From Neonectria sp. B-13 (Eukaryota; Ascomycota; Sordariomycetes; Hypocreales; Nectriaceae): 64,000 nt of DNA. The position numbers were made by a program, and so were the translations under genes. The notes below the pieces were generated by a model. That model searched no databases. It had not been told where the DNA came from and saw only the letters and a list, made by a program, of their open reading frames with translations. This document shows, piece after piece, positions 1-11,833 of the stretch; positions within the stretch are counted from its first letter, which is position 1; each line of letters starts with the position of its first letter. Location: positions 124,001 to 188,000 of the forward strand of contig NOKP01000039.1 of NCBI GenBank assembly GCA_002682825.1, given 5' to 3'.

Positions 1-62
1 ATTTCCTAGTAAACATTTAGTTAGGAAGTTCTAAAGACTTCTAGCTAGGTATTCTAAGGCCT
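1..62. other. Flank and target duplication of Gypsy-1
   Basis: Bases 1-57 are AT-rich DNA that I do not recognise. They mirror 48575-48631 and continue on the right side to ~48945. Bases 58-62 are GGCCT, the 5-bp target duplication of the Gypsy element that starts at 63. The same GGCCT occurs at 9617-9621. Confidence 0.7.
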
Positions 63-256
63 TATAACAATTAGTACCTATGTTAATTACCTAATACCTA
101 CGCTCTAACCTTACATAAGAATAGGTCTAAGGCCCCCCCTTTTTAAAATACACTCAATAAGCACTCTATAATGATTTACTAAGTAAAAGCTTTATAATAT
201 ATAGATACCTATCTTTATGATCTCTATATTATACCCTAGTTATATTAACCCTTATA
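63..256 (+). repeat. 5' LTR of Gypsy-1
   Basis: 194-bp copy of the direct repeat at 9422-9616. It starts TATAAC and ends CCCTTATA, the RIP products expected of TG..CA LTR ends. It contains a run of seven C (about 133-139). The two LTRs differ mainly by C/T and G/A transitions. Confidence 0.9.
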
Positions 257-899
257 ATTCTTCTACTTTTATATCTTACCTAGGTTACTAGTATATAATA
301 TAGAATAAAAAGTACTATATAAATAGTTATAGAATGTATTAAATGCTTACTAAGTACTAAGTGCTTATTAATGGCTATAAATAAGCTTACTCTAATAAAT
401 TGTATTAAGGAAGAACTTAAGATAACCTATAAGAGAACCTTAAGCTTAGACTCTATAAACCTTTTTATTATAGAGGAAAAACCCCTAAAGGAACTATCTC
501 TAAGATAGAATAATCTAAAAGAGTTAAAAACTATTTACTCTAATAAAGGGTTAAAGAAGGATTAATTATATTAGATAGACTCCTATAAAAGTAAAAGCTA
601 TAATAAATACTTAATAATCCTATAATAACCTTAAAGACTATTATATTTACTACTATAATTAAGACTATAAGATAGATAATAATTAACCTTTAGAATACTA
701 TTAATAAAGTATTACTAAATAGATAATTATAAGAATATTATTAGTATTATTAAGAATATATTTATAATAATAATAATCTAAAGAAAAGAAAACAGAATTA
801 CTATAATAGTATAATAAGAGAAAGACTAATAATTCTAAGTATTATTATTTAAGAAACTAATCTTTAGATATAGGTCTAATTAACTAAAAGAATATAAAT

Positions 900-2330
900 A
901 ATTATTATAATACTTATATAAAGTCCTAAAGAAAGAAGCTATAAAAGTATAGATTAATAATTAGATTTATACTATATAATTAGTAAATAGTGTATAAGAA
1001 TTAGTTATTTTCTTTTAAAAGATCCTATAATTAACTATATATATTTTTAAAATACTTTAGACTTAATAGAAGAATTACTTAAAAGCTATAAAAGACCTAT
1101 TATAAAAAGACTTTATTGTATTTTTAAAAAAGTAATATATAGATCTAGAAACATAGGAAATTAAACTTTAGGATAATTTAATAGTTCTATAATAGTCTAT
1201 TAAATAATTACTAATAAATTATTTTAATATATAGAGAGTAATCTATAACTTATTAAGTACTTTAAATCTAAAAGATAATTATATTCTAGCCTATTAATAC
1301 TATTATAGGTTATAATTCTAGATTAAGAAAAAGATCTAAAAGATAAAAATTAATATCTAAAAGGCATAAGACTTAGTATAAGAAATAGAAAGACTATAAT
1401 AATATCTACTATATTATATTAACTATTTATAGAATAAAAAGTAAAAATAGAATAGTATAAATTCTAATTAAGAAGGACCTAGAAAATCTTATTTATTAAA
1501 CTATTAAAATAATTACTTATTTAAATGAAAGTCTTAAAGATAATCCTTATTATATTTATATAAAGAATTATACTTAAATAGTTAAGATAACTATTAAAAG
1601 TATAAAGACTATTTAATAAATAGATTCTTTAAAGAAATTACTTAATATAACTATAAAAAGAAAGGATATTATTTTTTAAGTTATAAGAAGCTCTATAATA
1701 AGTCTAACTGTTATTATTAAGAAAAGAAACTATAGAATATAATAGTAATTTAATCTATTAATATATAAATAAAGAAAGTTAACTTATTAAAAAATAAGTA
1801 AGTATAAGGATAAGTAGTAAGTACTTTATATTTAAACCTAAGTAAGTACTAATTAGGAAAATAGTATAAGATAAAGTACTTATTATATAAGTACTTATTA
1901 AAGAAAAAGTCTATATAAATATAAATACTTATATATAAGTAAACCTTATTAGTAAGAAACTAATAAGAAAGCTTAATCTTAAGCTAGACTTAAACTAAAA
2001 GGTATTAAGTTTAGTTAGTTTTAATAGAACTATTATATTTTTATTATTAGTATATTAATTAATCTTCTTTCTATTGAATTATTAAGGATTTCTAAGAAAG
2101 ATATATTAATTATTTATTAAAGTATAATACCTTAAAGAGACTAATAATCTATTTCTATTTACTCTTTCTATAGAAGAAGAAAGCATTCTAATTAATAATT
2201 ATATATATATATAAATATATAAGCCTATTTTAATTTAGGACTTAGATTCCTTTACTAAGGATTTAATAGTAAATAGTAAAAAGGTATTTATAATATATAT
2301 TTATAGTATACTATTATTAAATAAGTAGTT
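900..2330 (+). pseudogene. Gypsy-1 gag and protease remnant
   Basis: No open frame survives. Reading TAA/TAG as former Gln gives a gag-like stretch ending in a zinc-knuckle remnant at about 1664-1712. There the last H-x4-C spacing is kept as Y-x4-C, and the other Cys positions are Tyr or Ser. Downstream, about 1900-2300 reads as the aspartic-protease region: the segment after the active site still resembles the N-F-I-S..L pattern of Gypsy proteases, but the catalytic triplet is not recognisable. Family and order are clear from context; exact limits are not. Confidence 0.6.
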
Positions 2331-4231
2331 AATACTTATCTTAGGAGAAACTTAAGATAAGAGGATAAAAGTTACTTTACCTTTAGAATTAGAGTTAAAA
2401 TGAAAAACCTTTAGTAAGAAAGCTACTAAAGAATTACCTTTTCTTAAAGAAGTTAAGTATTTAATTAAATTATAACTTAAGAAAAAGCTATCCTTAGGGT
2501 AAATATATTCTATAAATAAGAAGTAAGTAAAAATAATCTATAAATATATTATTAAGAATATAATAAGTAGTTAAATAAAAGAATCTATTAATAAAGTAAG
2601 AATATTTATTCTTTTTATATTAAAGAAGAATAAAAGAATTAGGATTTATATAAACTATTAAGGCTTAAATATAGTTATAATTAAAAATTAATATCTATTA
2701 CTCTTAATTAATAATCTATTTAATAGATTAACTAAAGCTAAATAAATCTTAAAAATTAATATTTAAAATACTTATTATTATATTTATATTAAGTTAAAAA
2801 ACTAATAAAAAATAGTATTCTATACTTATTATAATTACTTTAAGTATACTATTATACTCTTTAGACTAATTAATATATTAGTTACTTTTTAAGTATATAT
2901 TTACTAAGTACTTATAAAATTATTAAATACTTATTATATTATATACTTTAATAATATTATTATATACTTTTAAACTAAGGAATAATATACTAAGAATATT
3001 AAAGAAATACTCTAGTAATTATAGAACTTTTAACTTTATATAAAACTATTAAAGTATACTTTCTATTAATAAGAGATTAAATTCCTTAAGTATATTATAA
3101 GCTAAGAAGGTCTTAAGATAGAACCTAATAAAGTTTAAATAATTATTAAATAACTAATACTAAGAAATATTAAAGATATTAAAGTCTTCTAAGGATTCTA
3201 TAACTTTTACTAAAAGTTTATTCTAAAATACTTAAAGATTATAATATCTCTAATAGTATTATTAAAAAGAAACTAAAAGTAGAAGGAGTTTTATTAGGAA
3301 AAAGAAAAAGAAGGAGTATTCTAAGAGTTAAAATAGGCTTTCTACTTAATAATTATTCTTTAATACTAGAATCCCTTAAAATATATATAAATAGAAATAA
3401 ATATATTCTTATAAGCAATCTTAAGGATCTTTACTTAACTATTAAAAAATTAATAGTAATTAGTTATATATATATTATATAAGCTTATAAAGATAAAGTA
3501 ATAATAGAGTATAAGCTAATAAGAGCTCTTAGTAGTTATTAAAAGCCTTAAATACTAAAGTTATTATTTATTAAGGCTTTCTAATAAATTCTTCCTATTA
3601 ATAGATTACTAAGCCCTTAAGGGGATAATTATAGTACTAGTATAAGACCTTTAAGGAAAGCTTATAAGATAGATATATAGATTAGTATTATTTAACTTTA
3701 ATATTAAATATTATTCTAAGAAACTAAATCCAGTAAATAGATTATCCTAAAGGCTAGATTATATAGAAGAAGAAATAATATATAATAATATACTACTTAC
3801 TTTAGTAATAAAACTAAAGATTATAGATAAACTATTACTAAATGTATACTAAATAGTTATAGGCCTAAAGGATAAGATAGAAATTATATAAGTATATATT
3901 ACAGTAGTATAAGCAAGCCTAATTAGCCCTATAAAGTATAAAGCTAAGAAGAAAGAGTAAATCTTACCCTAAGACCTTACTTAAATCTAAGATAACTAGG
4001 TAAACTTAATATAAAAAGTATCTATCTTTATAGTTACTTAAGCTAAAAGATAGATAAGTATAATTACTAAGTAGTTAAAGAATACTTAATAAGAAATAGC
4101 TATTAATAAAAGCTAAAAGGATTTGATTAAAGCTAGAATTATTAATTTAGAATAATATATTCTATATTAAGTTATAAAAGAAGTTATAGAAAGTAAAATA
4201 GTATTATTATTATAACTATTATTAAGTTTAA
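2330..4231 (+). pseudogene. Gypsy-1 reverse transcriptase / RNase H remnant
   Basis: Conceptual reading through RIP stops shows the Ty3/Gypsy RT in order. There is the D-Y-R-G-L-N block (here INYQGLN-like, about 2645-2675), the T-F-Q block (~2885), and the catalytic Y-L-D-D box, now Y-F-N-N at 2944-2955 (both GAT/GAC codons became AAT). The thumb F-L-G-F-x-N-F-Y block is near 3190-3215. RNase H follows, and its C-terminal linker (about 3690-3765) keeps the pattern of Gypsy elements that precedes the SRRPDY-like end. Loss of both catalytic Asp and many former-Gln stops make it inactive. The frame runs into E1 at 4232. Confidence 0.85.
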
Positions 4232-5310
4232 TACTATTGAAACTACTATTTGGACTACTATTTCTACTTATCCGCAATTACGCTGAACAGTTATATGTTT
4301 CCTTTGCTTGAGCTTAACAGGGGGATAGATCTTTGGATTTTGAACCTAATTATTGACTTTTGCCCCCTCCACTACTGTCAGTCCACTGATGCTAGGAATG
4401 ACCATTAGGCTTCCCAGAACTCCCTCTACTAAATCCCTCTATGCAGCTTTATGGCCAATGTTAGAAATGACTACAGTAGGATTCCCTTGGTTTCCAATGT
4501 ATTACTCCTTTAGTTATAGGTTAATCAGAATAATATTACCTATTAACTATATGATCTATAAGGCATAGATAGAGTTATATAGCTTCTTAAAGAACTCTTT
4601 CTCTATAGTAGTAATATTACTATTCCTTTCTAGCTTTAGAGCTAGCCTCTCTAAAAAGAGCTATTCTATTGCAATCTACTAAGTAATTACTATATTAAGC
4701 TTTATTTCTTCTTATAGTAGAATATTATAGCTAAAGACTACTAATTAGACTAACTTTTTAAGTCTAAAGTAGTTAATTATAGGCTATTTTATATACCTTA
4801 GGTTAGACTTTTAAGTTATAATTTATAGTATAGAAATAAGGCTTAAATGTTCTTTTAATTCAATATATAGGTTATATAAGAGCCTATGTATATAGCTTAG
4901 TAAGAGCTTACTAGGCTATAGTGTAATTCAGATGGAAGCAGTTATCTTATACAATTAGTAGTATAATTGTTATATTGTTTAAAAGGTTGGATAGAATGTA
5001 AAGAGGTAACTTAGAAAGTGTAGAGGCTGGGCTTTTATCCTAAGGGGTTTTAGCCTTTTCTAAGGTCTAGCTTTTCTAAGATTTAGCTTTTCTAAGATCT
5101 AGCTTTTCTAAGATCTAGCTTTTCTAGCTGATTAGGGCAGTAAAACTTATACCTTAACTTTATAGTAGAAACTTTTATCTCCTTAAGTTATTATTGCCTT
5201 AGGCTTAAGTATTAAGCCTATTATACTATTGTTTTTTTTATTTTCTTTTATACTATTTAATCTTTAGCCTCTTCTCTAGGTATATACTATTAAGGACTAT
5301 TATATTTAAA
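4232..5310 (-). mobile_element. Repeat E, copy E1 (inserted in Gypsy-1)
   Basis: Full-length copy of family E on the minus strand. The 3' end (RIP form of CACTGTTGAAAC) is at 4232 and the 5' end (rc of TTAGATATAATAG) is at 5309/5310. It is flanked by a direct repeat TTATTAAGTTTAA (13 bp, 14 with the next base) at 4219-4231 and 5311-5323. It interrupts the Gypsy-1 frame between RNase H and integrase. The 16-bp array is at about 5070-5130. Heavily RIP-mutated. Confidence 0.88.
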
Positions 5311-5636
5311 TTATTAAGTTTAAAAGGATTAATCTAAGAACTATAGACTAATAATTAATTCTATAAATAATAGTTAGTAAAGATTTAATAAGCTATTAAA
5401 AAGTTAAGGAATTACTATTATAATTAATAAGGTACTTTATTCTTTAAGAGAAGATTAATTATTCTTATATAAGAAGTACTAAGAATAGAAATCTTATAAA
5501 AATACTATAATAATCTAAGAGTTAATTATATAAGAGCTATAAAGACCCTTAAGTTAGTTAATAGAAAATTCTATTAGAATAGAATTAAAAAAGATATAAT
5601 AAACTATACTATATAATATTAGCTTTATTAAGATAT
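5311..5636 (+). pseudogene. Gypsy-1 integrase zinc-binding (HHCC) remnant
   Basis: The stretch between E1 and E2 reads, through stops, as the integrase N-terminal region. It has the Y-Y-x-G-x-L strand block, then the H-H-D-x2-L-A-G-H remnant (histidines now Tyr or Asn), then R-x-I-x2-N-R-K-F-Y-W-like, then the C-x2-C-Q region at the E2 junction. It is contiguous in the original element with 6695 onward. Confidence 0.75.
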
Positions 5637-6681
5637 TTAGATATAATAGTCCTTAATAGTATATACCTAGAAAAAAGGCTAAAGGTTAAATAGTATAAAA
5701 GAAAATAAAAAAAACAATAGTATAATAGACTTAATACCTAAGCCTAAAGTAATAATAACTTAAGGAGATAAAAGTTTCTACTATAAAGTTAAAGTATAAG
5801 TTTTACTACCCTAATCAGCTGGAAAAGCTAGATCTTAGAAAAGCTAGATCTTAGAAAAGCTAGATCTTAGAAAAGCTAGACCTTAGAAAAGCTAGATCTT
5901 AGAAAAGGCTAAAACCCCTTAGGATAAAAGCTCTACCTCTATGCTTTCTAGGCCCTTTACATTCTATCTAACATTTTATATAATATAACAATTATATAAC
6001 TAATTATATAAGATAACTACTTTCTTCTAAATTATACTATAGCTTAGTAAGCCCTTACTAAGCTATATATATAGGCTTTTATATAACCTATATATTAAAT
6101 TAAAAGAATATCTAAGCCTTATTTTTATACTATAAATTATAGCTTAAAAGTCTAGTCTAAAGTATATAAAATAGCCTATAATTAACTACTTTAAACCTAA
6201 AGAGTTAGTTTAATTAGTAGTCTTTAACTATAATATTCTACTATAAAAAGAAATAAAGCTTAATATAATAATTATCTAATAGATTATAATAGAATAGTTC
6301 TTTCTAGAAAGGCTAGCTCTAAAGCTAGAAAGGAATAATAATATTACTATTATAAAGAAAAAGTTCCTTAAGAAGCTATATAACCCTATCTATACCTTAT
6401 AGATTATATAGTTAATAGGTAATATTATTCTAACCAATCTATAGCTAAAAGAGTAATATATTAGAAACTAAGGGAATCTTATAGTTATCTCTAATATTAG
6501 CTATAAAGCATAAAGGGATTTAGTAGAGAGAGTTCTAGGAAGCTAAAAAGGGCAAAAGTTAATAATTAGGTTTAAAATCCAAAGATCTATCCCCTTTATT
6601 AAGCTTAAGTAAAAGAAATATATAATTCAGTATAATTATAGATAAGTAGAAATAGTAGTCTAAATAGTAGTTTTAATAGTG
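5637..6681 (+). mobile_element. Repeat E, copy E2 (inserted in Gypsy-1 integrase)
   Basis: Full-length E copy on the plus strand, starting TTAGATATAATAG at 5637 and ending AATAGTG at 6681. It is flanked by a perfect 13-bp duplication TTTATTAAGATAT (5624-5636 and 6682-6694). The 16-bp tandem array is at about 5820-5900. Confidence 0.9.
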
Positions 6682-7810
6682 TTTATTAAGATATATATAT
6701 ACTAAGATATAGATCCTATAAAAAGTTATAGTTACTCTTATTACTATTATACTTATTTTAGGAAATTAGTATAAACTTCCTTATAGACTTACTAAATAGT
6801 ACTTAAGTAGATAATAAAGAATATAATATAATCCTTATTATTATATATTAGATAATAAAATATATAATATTTATCCTATATAAGAAAACTCTTATTATAG
6901 TATAACTAGTATAATTACTTTATAAGTATATAAAATATACATTTAGAAGCTTAAAGAGTATTATAAGTAACTAAAATAAACTTTTTATAAGCTAATTCTA
7001 GAAAGAATTAATAATTAAATAGATAACCTATTATTAACTATTTATTATATACTATTTATAAACTAATAATTAAATAGAAAGAATAAACTAAATAATTAGG
7101 AAATACTTATAGATTTTTATAGAAAAAGCTTTAAAGAGATAAATAGTATAGCTTCTAAAAGTAGAATTTATATATAATAATTATTAATATAATAGTATTA
7201 AGGTATTATTAATATAAGTACTTTATAGTTATTATTTATAAGTAGTAAAATATATATTATAATACTTAAGAATAACTATTTAAGGAATTATTAAATAAAT
7301 TAAGAATTTTTATTAAGTATATAATAAAGTATATAGATACTAAGAATAAGTAATAAAAGCATAAGTAAAAAACTATAATAAAAGATATATTAAATAAGAG
7401 TTTTAAATAGGATAGATAGTTAAGTTATTAATATATAATTTCTATTTTAAATATAAAAAGCTAATACTTAAGTTTATTTAGATAATAATAATAGAATAGC
7501 TTAAGAAATAAGTATATTAAATCTACTTATTAGAATAATACTAATAAATGTATAATATCTTTTTAGTCTTTCTTATTAAGCCCTAATATAAAGCCTAAAG
7601 AATACTTAATAAATGTTTAAAGAAACTACTAGAACTAGAAGAAGAGAAAGATAAGTAGGAAGTTAAAGAAATTATTATTAATAAAAAGATTAACTAAGAT
7701 ATATTTTACTTAGTAAAATAGGTAGAATAGTTAGTAGAATATAATATATAGGAACCTTTAGCTTACTTAGAAAATATAATAAAGTTAATATAATAATATT
7801 ACTAGTAAAA
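6682..7810 (+). pseudogene. Gypsy-1 integrase core and chromodomain remnant
   Basis: Integrase resumes after E2. The E-F-x-Y-N-N-x-x-x-x-S-x-G motif typical of Ty3/Gypsy integrase reads at about 7164-7210. A GPY-like region and the H-x-V-F-H-V-S-L-L-E-P-like block (degraded, ~7540-7600) follow. The C-terminus (about 7650-7810) aligns by eye with a chromodomain: E-W-E-V-E-x-I, then Y-L-V-K-W-x-G-Y (here YLVKQVEQLVEY-like), then W-E-P-x-x-x-L-x-N-A (here QEPLAYLEN). This places the element in the chromovirus clade. Several former Trp/Gln codons are stops. Confidence 0.8.
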
Positions 7811-9421
7811 GAAAAAGATATATAAGAAATAGAATAATTAATAGCTTAAATAAACTATTAAAATAATAATATTAATATAGTAAATATTTATCTTAAAAGA
7901 GAAACTAAATATTAACTAAAAATAAATCTATAAAAATAATTATAGAATATATATACTATTATTATAATAATAAGGACTTAATAAACCTTTAGTAACCCTT
8001 TTTAATATTATAGAACTTCTTTTCTTTAGTTAAATAATAAGTATTCTTAAGATTAGTAAGAAGTATTACTTTTTTAATAAGATTAGACTTAGCCTTTCCT
8101 ACTAAATACTAATTATTAAAGCTATTAAACTCTTTATTATTATTATTATTAAAAATTTTATTACTATTAATATTAATACTACTACTATTAATACTATTTA
8201 GGCTATTATTAATAATATTCTTATTAATATCCTTCTTTAGGCAAATAGGAGCTAAATGCTTATTATAATAAAGAGGAATAGTACTAAGAAAAGCAATAAT
8301 AGGCTAAAAAGGACTATTATTCTTATATTATATAATTAAGGCCTTAATAATAATAGAAAAGCTTTTAAGGAATTAATATAAAGAACCCTTATAGGTAATA
8401 CCTTTAGTAAGTATATACTTAGTAACTACTAGACTATAAAGAGCTAATAATAGAAGATAGGGAATTAAGTTATCTTAGTAATAAAGTAGTATAATAGAGA
8501 TAAGATAGATATAAAGGGTATTAAGATCTTTATAATTAATAAGATTAAACTTAATCTTAGTATAAAGAGCTTAGATCTATATAGAAATAAGAGCTTTCTA
8601 GTATAAAAATAAAACTATATTATTATTATTAGGCTAAATATTTATTAGGTTTTTAGTAAAGTTAAAAATATTATATTATATAATAGAAATAGATTAAATA
8701 ATATAATAGATATACTAATAGTTAAAAGATAAGAAAAGATTAAGTAAATTATTAATATTATAAGTATTAATATAATAAAGAAAGTTCTAGTATTATTAAG
8801 CTATAAGTATTAACTCTAAAGGAATCTATATAAATAAAAATTAATATACTTACTAAACTATAAATAAATAATTAATAAATCTAATTATACTTCTTCTTAA
8901 TACTTTTATATATTATATAATAGGAAAATAAAGAACTATAGTTATAAGAATAATAAAAATTATAATACTTTTACTTTATATAGTAAGAATAAGAAATAGT
9001 CTTATAAAGTATTACTAAAAACTTATTATTAAAGAAAAGAAATTTAGTTTTAGATTAGAAAGAGAACTCCTTTAATACTATAGTAATAATTCTAAGAATA
9101 GATATTATTAAGAACTTATTAAAGGATTAATAAGAATAGGAAAGAGAAAGAAAGAGACTAAGGTATAAAAGATATAGGATAATTAAAGAAAAATTAGTAA
9201 AAATATAGTATAAAAGAAATTCTTAATAATAATAATAATTATAGAAAGAAAATAGACTCTATATAAATAAATATAAAGTATATATAGTAATTAAGTAGAG
9301 TATTACTAAAATCTCAGTGAATAATTACTAACTATTTATACTATTATAAAAATAAGTATAAACTATTAGTTAAGTTATAAGCTTATACCTTAGGATAAGG
9401 CTTAAGAAAGAGGAAAGTAAT
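7811..9421. other. Unassigned 1.6 kb between chromodomain and 3' LTR
   Basis: Longer than a usual Gypsy 3' untranslated region. The plus strand shows nothing recognisable. The minus strand reads, through RIP stops, as a long protein-like stretch (about 7980-8650) with an H-x4-C and an Asn-rich segment, so it could be an antisense reading frame or a fragment of another element. The last part (9404-9417) is the purine tract of Gypsy-1. No boundary repeats were found inside it. Confidence 0.35.
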
Positions 9422-9616
9422 TATAATAGTTAGTACTTATATTAGTTACCTAATACTTATGCTTTAACCTTATATAAGAATAGGTCTAAGACTACCCCTT
9501 TTTAAAAATACACTTAATAAGCATTCTATAATAACTTACTAAATAGAAGCTTTATAATATATAGATACCTATCTTTATAATCTTTATATTATACTCTGGT
9601 TATATTAACCCTTATA
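9422..9616 (+). repeat. 3' LTR of Gypsy-1
   Basis: 195-bp partner of 63-256, preceded by the purine tract and followed by the target duplication GGCCT at 9617-9621. It carries more transitions than the 5' LTR. Confidence 0.9.
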
Positions 9617-10005
9617 GGCCTTTCTATAATATTTAGATATAATAGTTCTTAGTAGTATATACCTAGAGAAAGAGCTAAAGATTAAATAGTATAAAAGAAA
9701 ATAGAAAAAGTAATAGTATAATAAGCTTAATACTTAAGCCTAAGGTAATAATAACTTAAGGAGATAAAAGTTTCTATTATAAAGTTAAGGTATAAGTTTT
9801 ATTACTTTAATTAACTAGAAAAGCTAGATTTTAGAAATACTAAATCTTAGAAAAGCTAGATCTTAGAAAAGCTAGATTATAGAAAAGCTAGATCTTAGAA
9901 AAGGCTAAAACCCCTTAGGATAAAAGCTTAGTCTTTATACTTTTTAGGCTTTTTATATTCTATCTAATCTTCTATATAATATAATAACTATATTATTAAT
10001 TATAT

Positions 10006-10716
10006 TATAAGAGTTAGAGTAATATACCCAACCTTCAATAGACCAATCAGCTGTTAGATCAAAAGATCAACCAATTCAAGTAAGCTAATATTACCTAAAT
10101 CACATTATACAATTGGTTATAAGGCAGAGTGCTACTAAGTGCTTAGCCCTTAGCCAGCCTTTAGTACATCTCCTTACAATTATACCCCTCTTTAAATAGT
10201 ACATCCTAGGCTGCTAATTTAATAGGCTTAGTACAACCCCTTCTAGCTTAATAGGGCCTAGGTCCCCTTTCTATAACCAATTATATAGAGTCTCTGCTAT
10301 AGTAGCTAGGAATACAATAGCTATAGTTGCATTTGTATGTTTACTATTAGAGAGCTTAGTCCAGCCTTTAGACCAATTAAAGATAACTGTAATTATTAAC
10401 CCTTAGGACTAACTAATTGTAGTAGTAACTGTATATTAGTAGCTGCTTTATAAGCTAGTAGCCTATTGTAGTTATAAGGTTTAAAGGGGATTTGAACTTA
10501 TAACCTTCTATATAGCTATTAACCTAATATATATTTAAATAATTATAAGAGTTAGGATAATATACTTAACCTTCAATAGATCAATTAGCTATTAGACTAA
10601 AAGATTAACTAATTCAAGTAAGCTAGTATTACTTAAATTATACTATATAATTGGTTATAAGGTAGAATGCTACTAAATGCTTAGCCCCTAATCAGCCTCT
10701 AGTGTATCTTCTTATA
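10006..10716 (-). mobile_element. TRIM-1: small LTR element, 173-bp LTRs
   Basis: Two direct repeats of exactly 173 bp (10006-10178 and 10544-10716) flank 365 bp of non-coding DNA. A perfect 5-bp duplication TATAT lies at 10001-10005 and 10717-10721. LTR ends are TGT..ACA in RIP form. On the minus strand a purine tract (rc of the CCCCTCTTT segment at about 10183-10193) precedes the downstream LTR, which sets the orientation. It has no gag or pol, so it would need proteins in trans. It is inserted in E3. Confidence 0.88.
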
Positions 10717-11025
10717 TATATAAGATAACTACTATTTAAATTATACTATAGTCTAGTAAGCTCTTACTAAGCTATATATATAAGCTCTTATATAACTTAT
10801 ATAATAAATTAGAAGAATATTTAAGTCTTATTTCTATACTATAAATTATAGCTTAAAAGTCTAGCTTAAGGTATATAAAATAGCTAATAATTAACTATTT
10901 TAGACTTAAGAAGTTAGTTTAATTAGTAGTTTTTAACTATAATATCTTATTATAAAAGGAAATATAACTTAATATAGTAATAGCCTAATAGATTATAATA
11001 GAATAGCTCTTTCTAAAGAGATTAG

Positions 11026-11737
11026 TATAAGGAGATACATTAGAGGCTAGCTAGAAGCTAAGCACTTAGTAGTACTCTACCTTATAACCAATTGTATAGT
11101 ACAATTTGAGTAATATTAGCTTACTTGAATTAATTGATCTTTTGGTCTAATGGCTAATTAGTCTATTAAAGGTTAAGTATATTACCCTAACTCTTACAAT
11201 TATTCAAGTATATATTAGGTTAGTAGCTGTATAAGAGGTTATAGGTTTAAATCCCCTCTGAACCTTATGACTATAATAGGCTACTAGCTTATAGGGCAGC
11301 TACTAGTGTACAGTTGCTGTTGTAATTGGTTGGTCCTAGGGGTTAATAATTATAGTTATCTTTAATTGGTCTAGAGGCTGGACTAAGCTTTCTGATGGTG
11401 AATGTATAAGTATAGCTATGGCTATTGTATTCCTGGCTACTATAGTAGAGACTTTGTACAGTTGGTTGCAGAAGGGGGACCTAGGCCCTATTAAGCTAGA
11501 AGGGGTTGTACTAAGCCTATTCAAGTTAGTAGCCTAGGATGTATTATTTAGAGAGGGGGATAATTGTAAGGAGATGCGCTAGAGGCTGGCCAGGGGCTGA
11601 GCACTTGGCAGTGCATTGCCTTATAACCAATTGTATAGTGTGATTTGGGTAATGCTAGCTTACTTGAATTGGTTAATCTTTTGGTCTAATGGCTGATTGG
11701 TCTATTGAAGGTTGGATATATTACCCCAACTCTTACA
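11026..11737 (+). mobile_element. TRIM-2: small LTR element, 173-bp LTRs
   Basis: LTRs at 11026-11198 and 11565-11737 (173 bp each) with a perfect 5-bp duplication ATTAG at 11021-11025 and 11738-11742. The purine tract GAGAGGGGGATAAT (11551-11564) abuts the 3' LTR. The internal part carries a B-box-like GGTTTAAATCC (about 11243-11253) in a short tRNA-like context near its 5' side. The 3' LTR is less C-to-T mutated than the 5' one. Inserted in E3 and in the opposite orientation to TRIM-1. Confidence 0.9.
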
Positions 11738-11833
11738 ATTAGCTCTAAAGCTAAAAAGGAATAGAAATATTACTATTATAAAGAAGGAGTTCCTTAAGAA
11801 GCTATATAATCCTATTTATATTTTATGGATTAT

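Larger units (their letters stand above)
63..9616 (+). mobile_element. Gypsy-1: full-length, RIP-mutated chromodomain Ty3/Gypsy retrotransposon
   Basis: Complete LTR retrotransposon bounded by direct repeats at 63-256 and 9422-9616 and by a perfect 5-bp duplication GGCCT (58-62 and 9617-9621). The LTR ends read TA..TA, as expected if TG..CA was hit by RIP on both strands. A purine tract (about 9404-9417, AAGAAAGAGGAAAG) lies just before the 3' LTR. Translated remnants occur in the order gag zinc knuckle, protease, reverse transcriptase, RNase H, integrase, chromodomain, which defines a chromovirus. Two E elements (4232-5310 and 5637-6681) interrupt it; without them it is ~7.4 kb. It is dead: Gln codons are now stops and the RT catalytic aspartates are asparagines. 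Confidence 0.93.
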
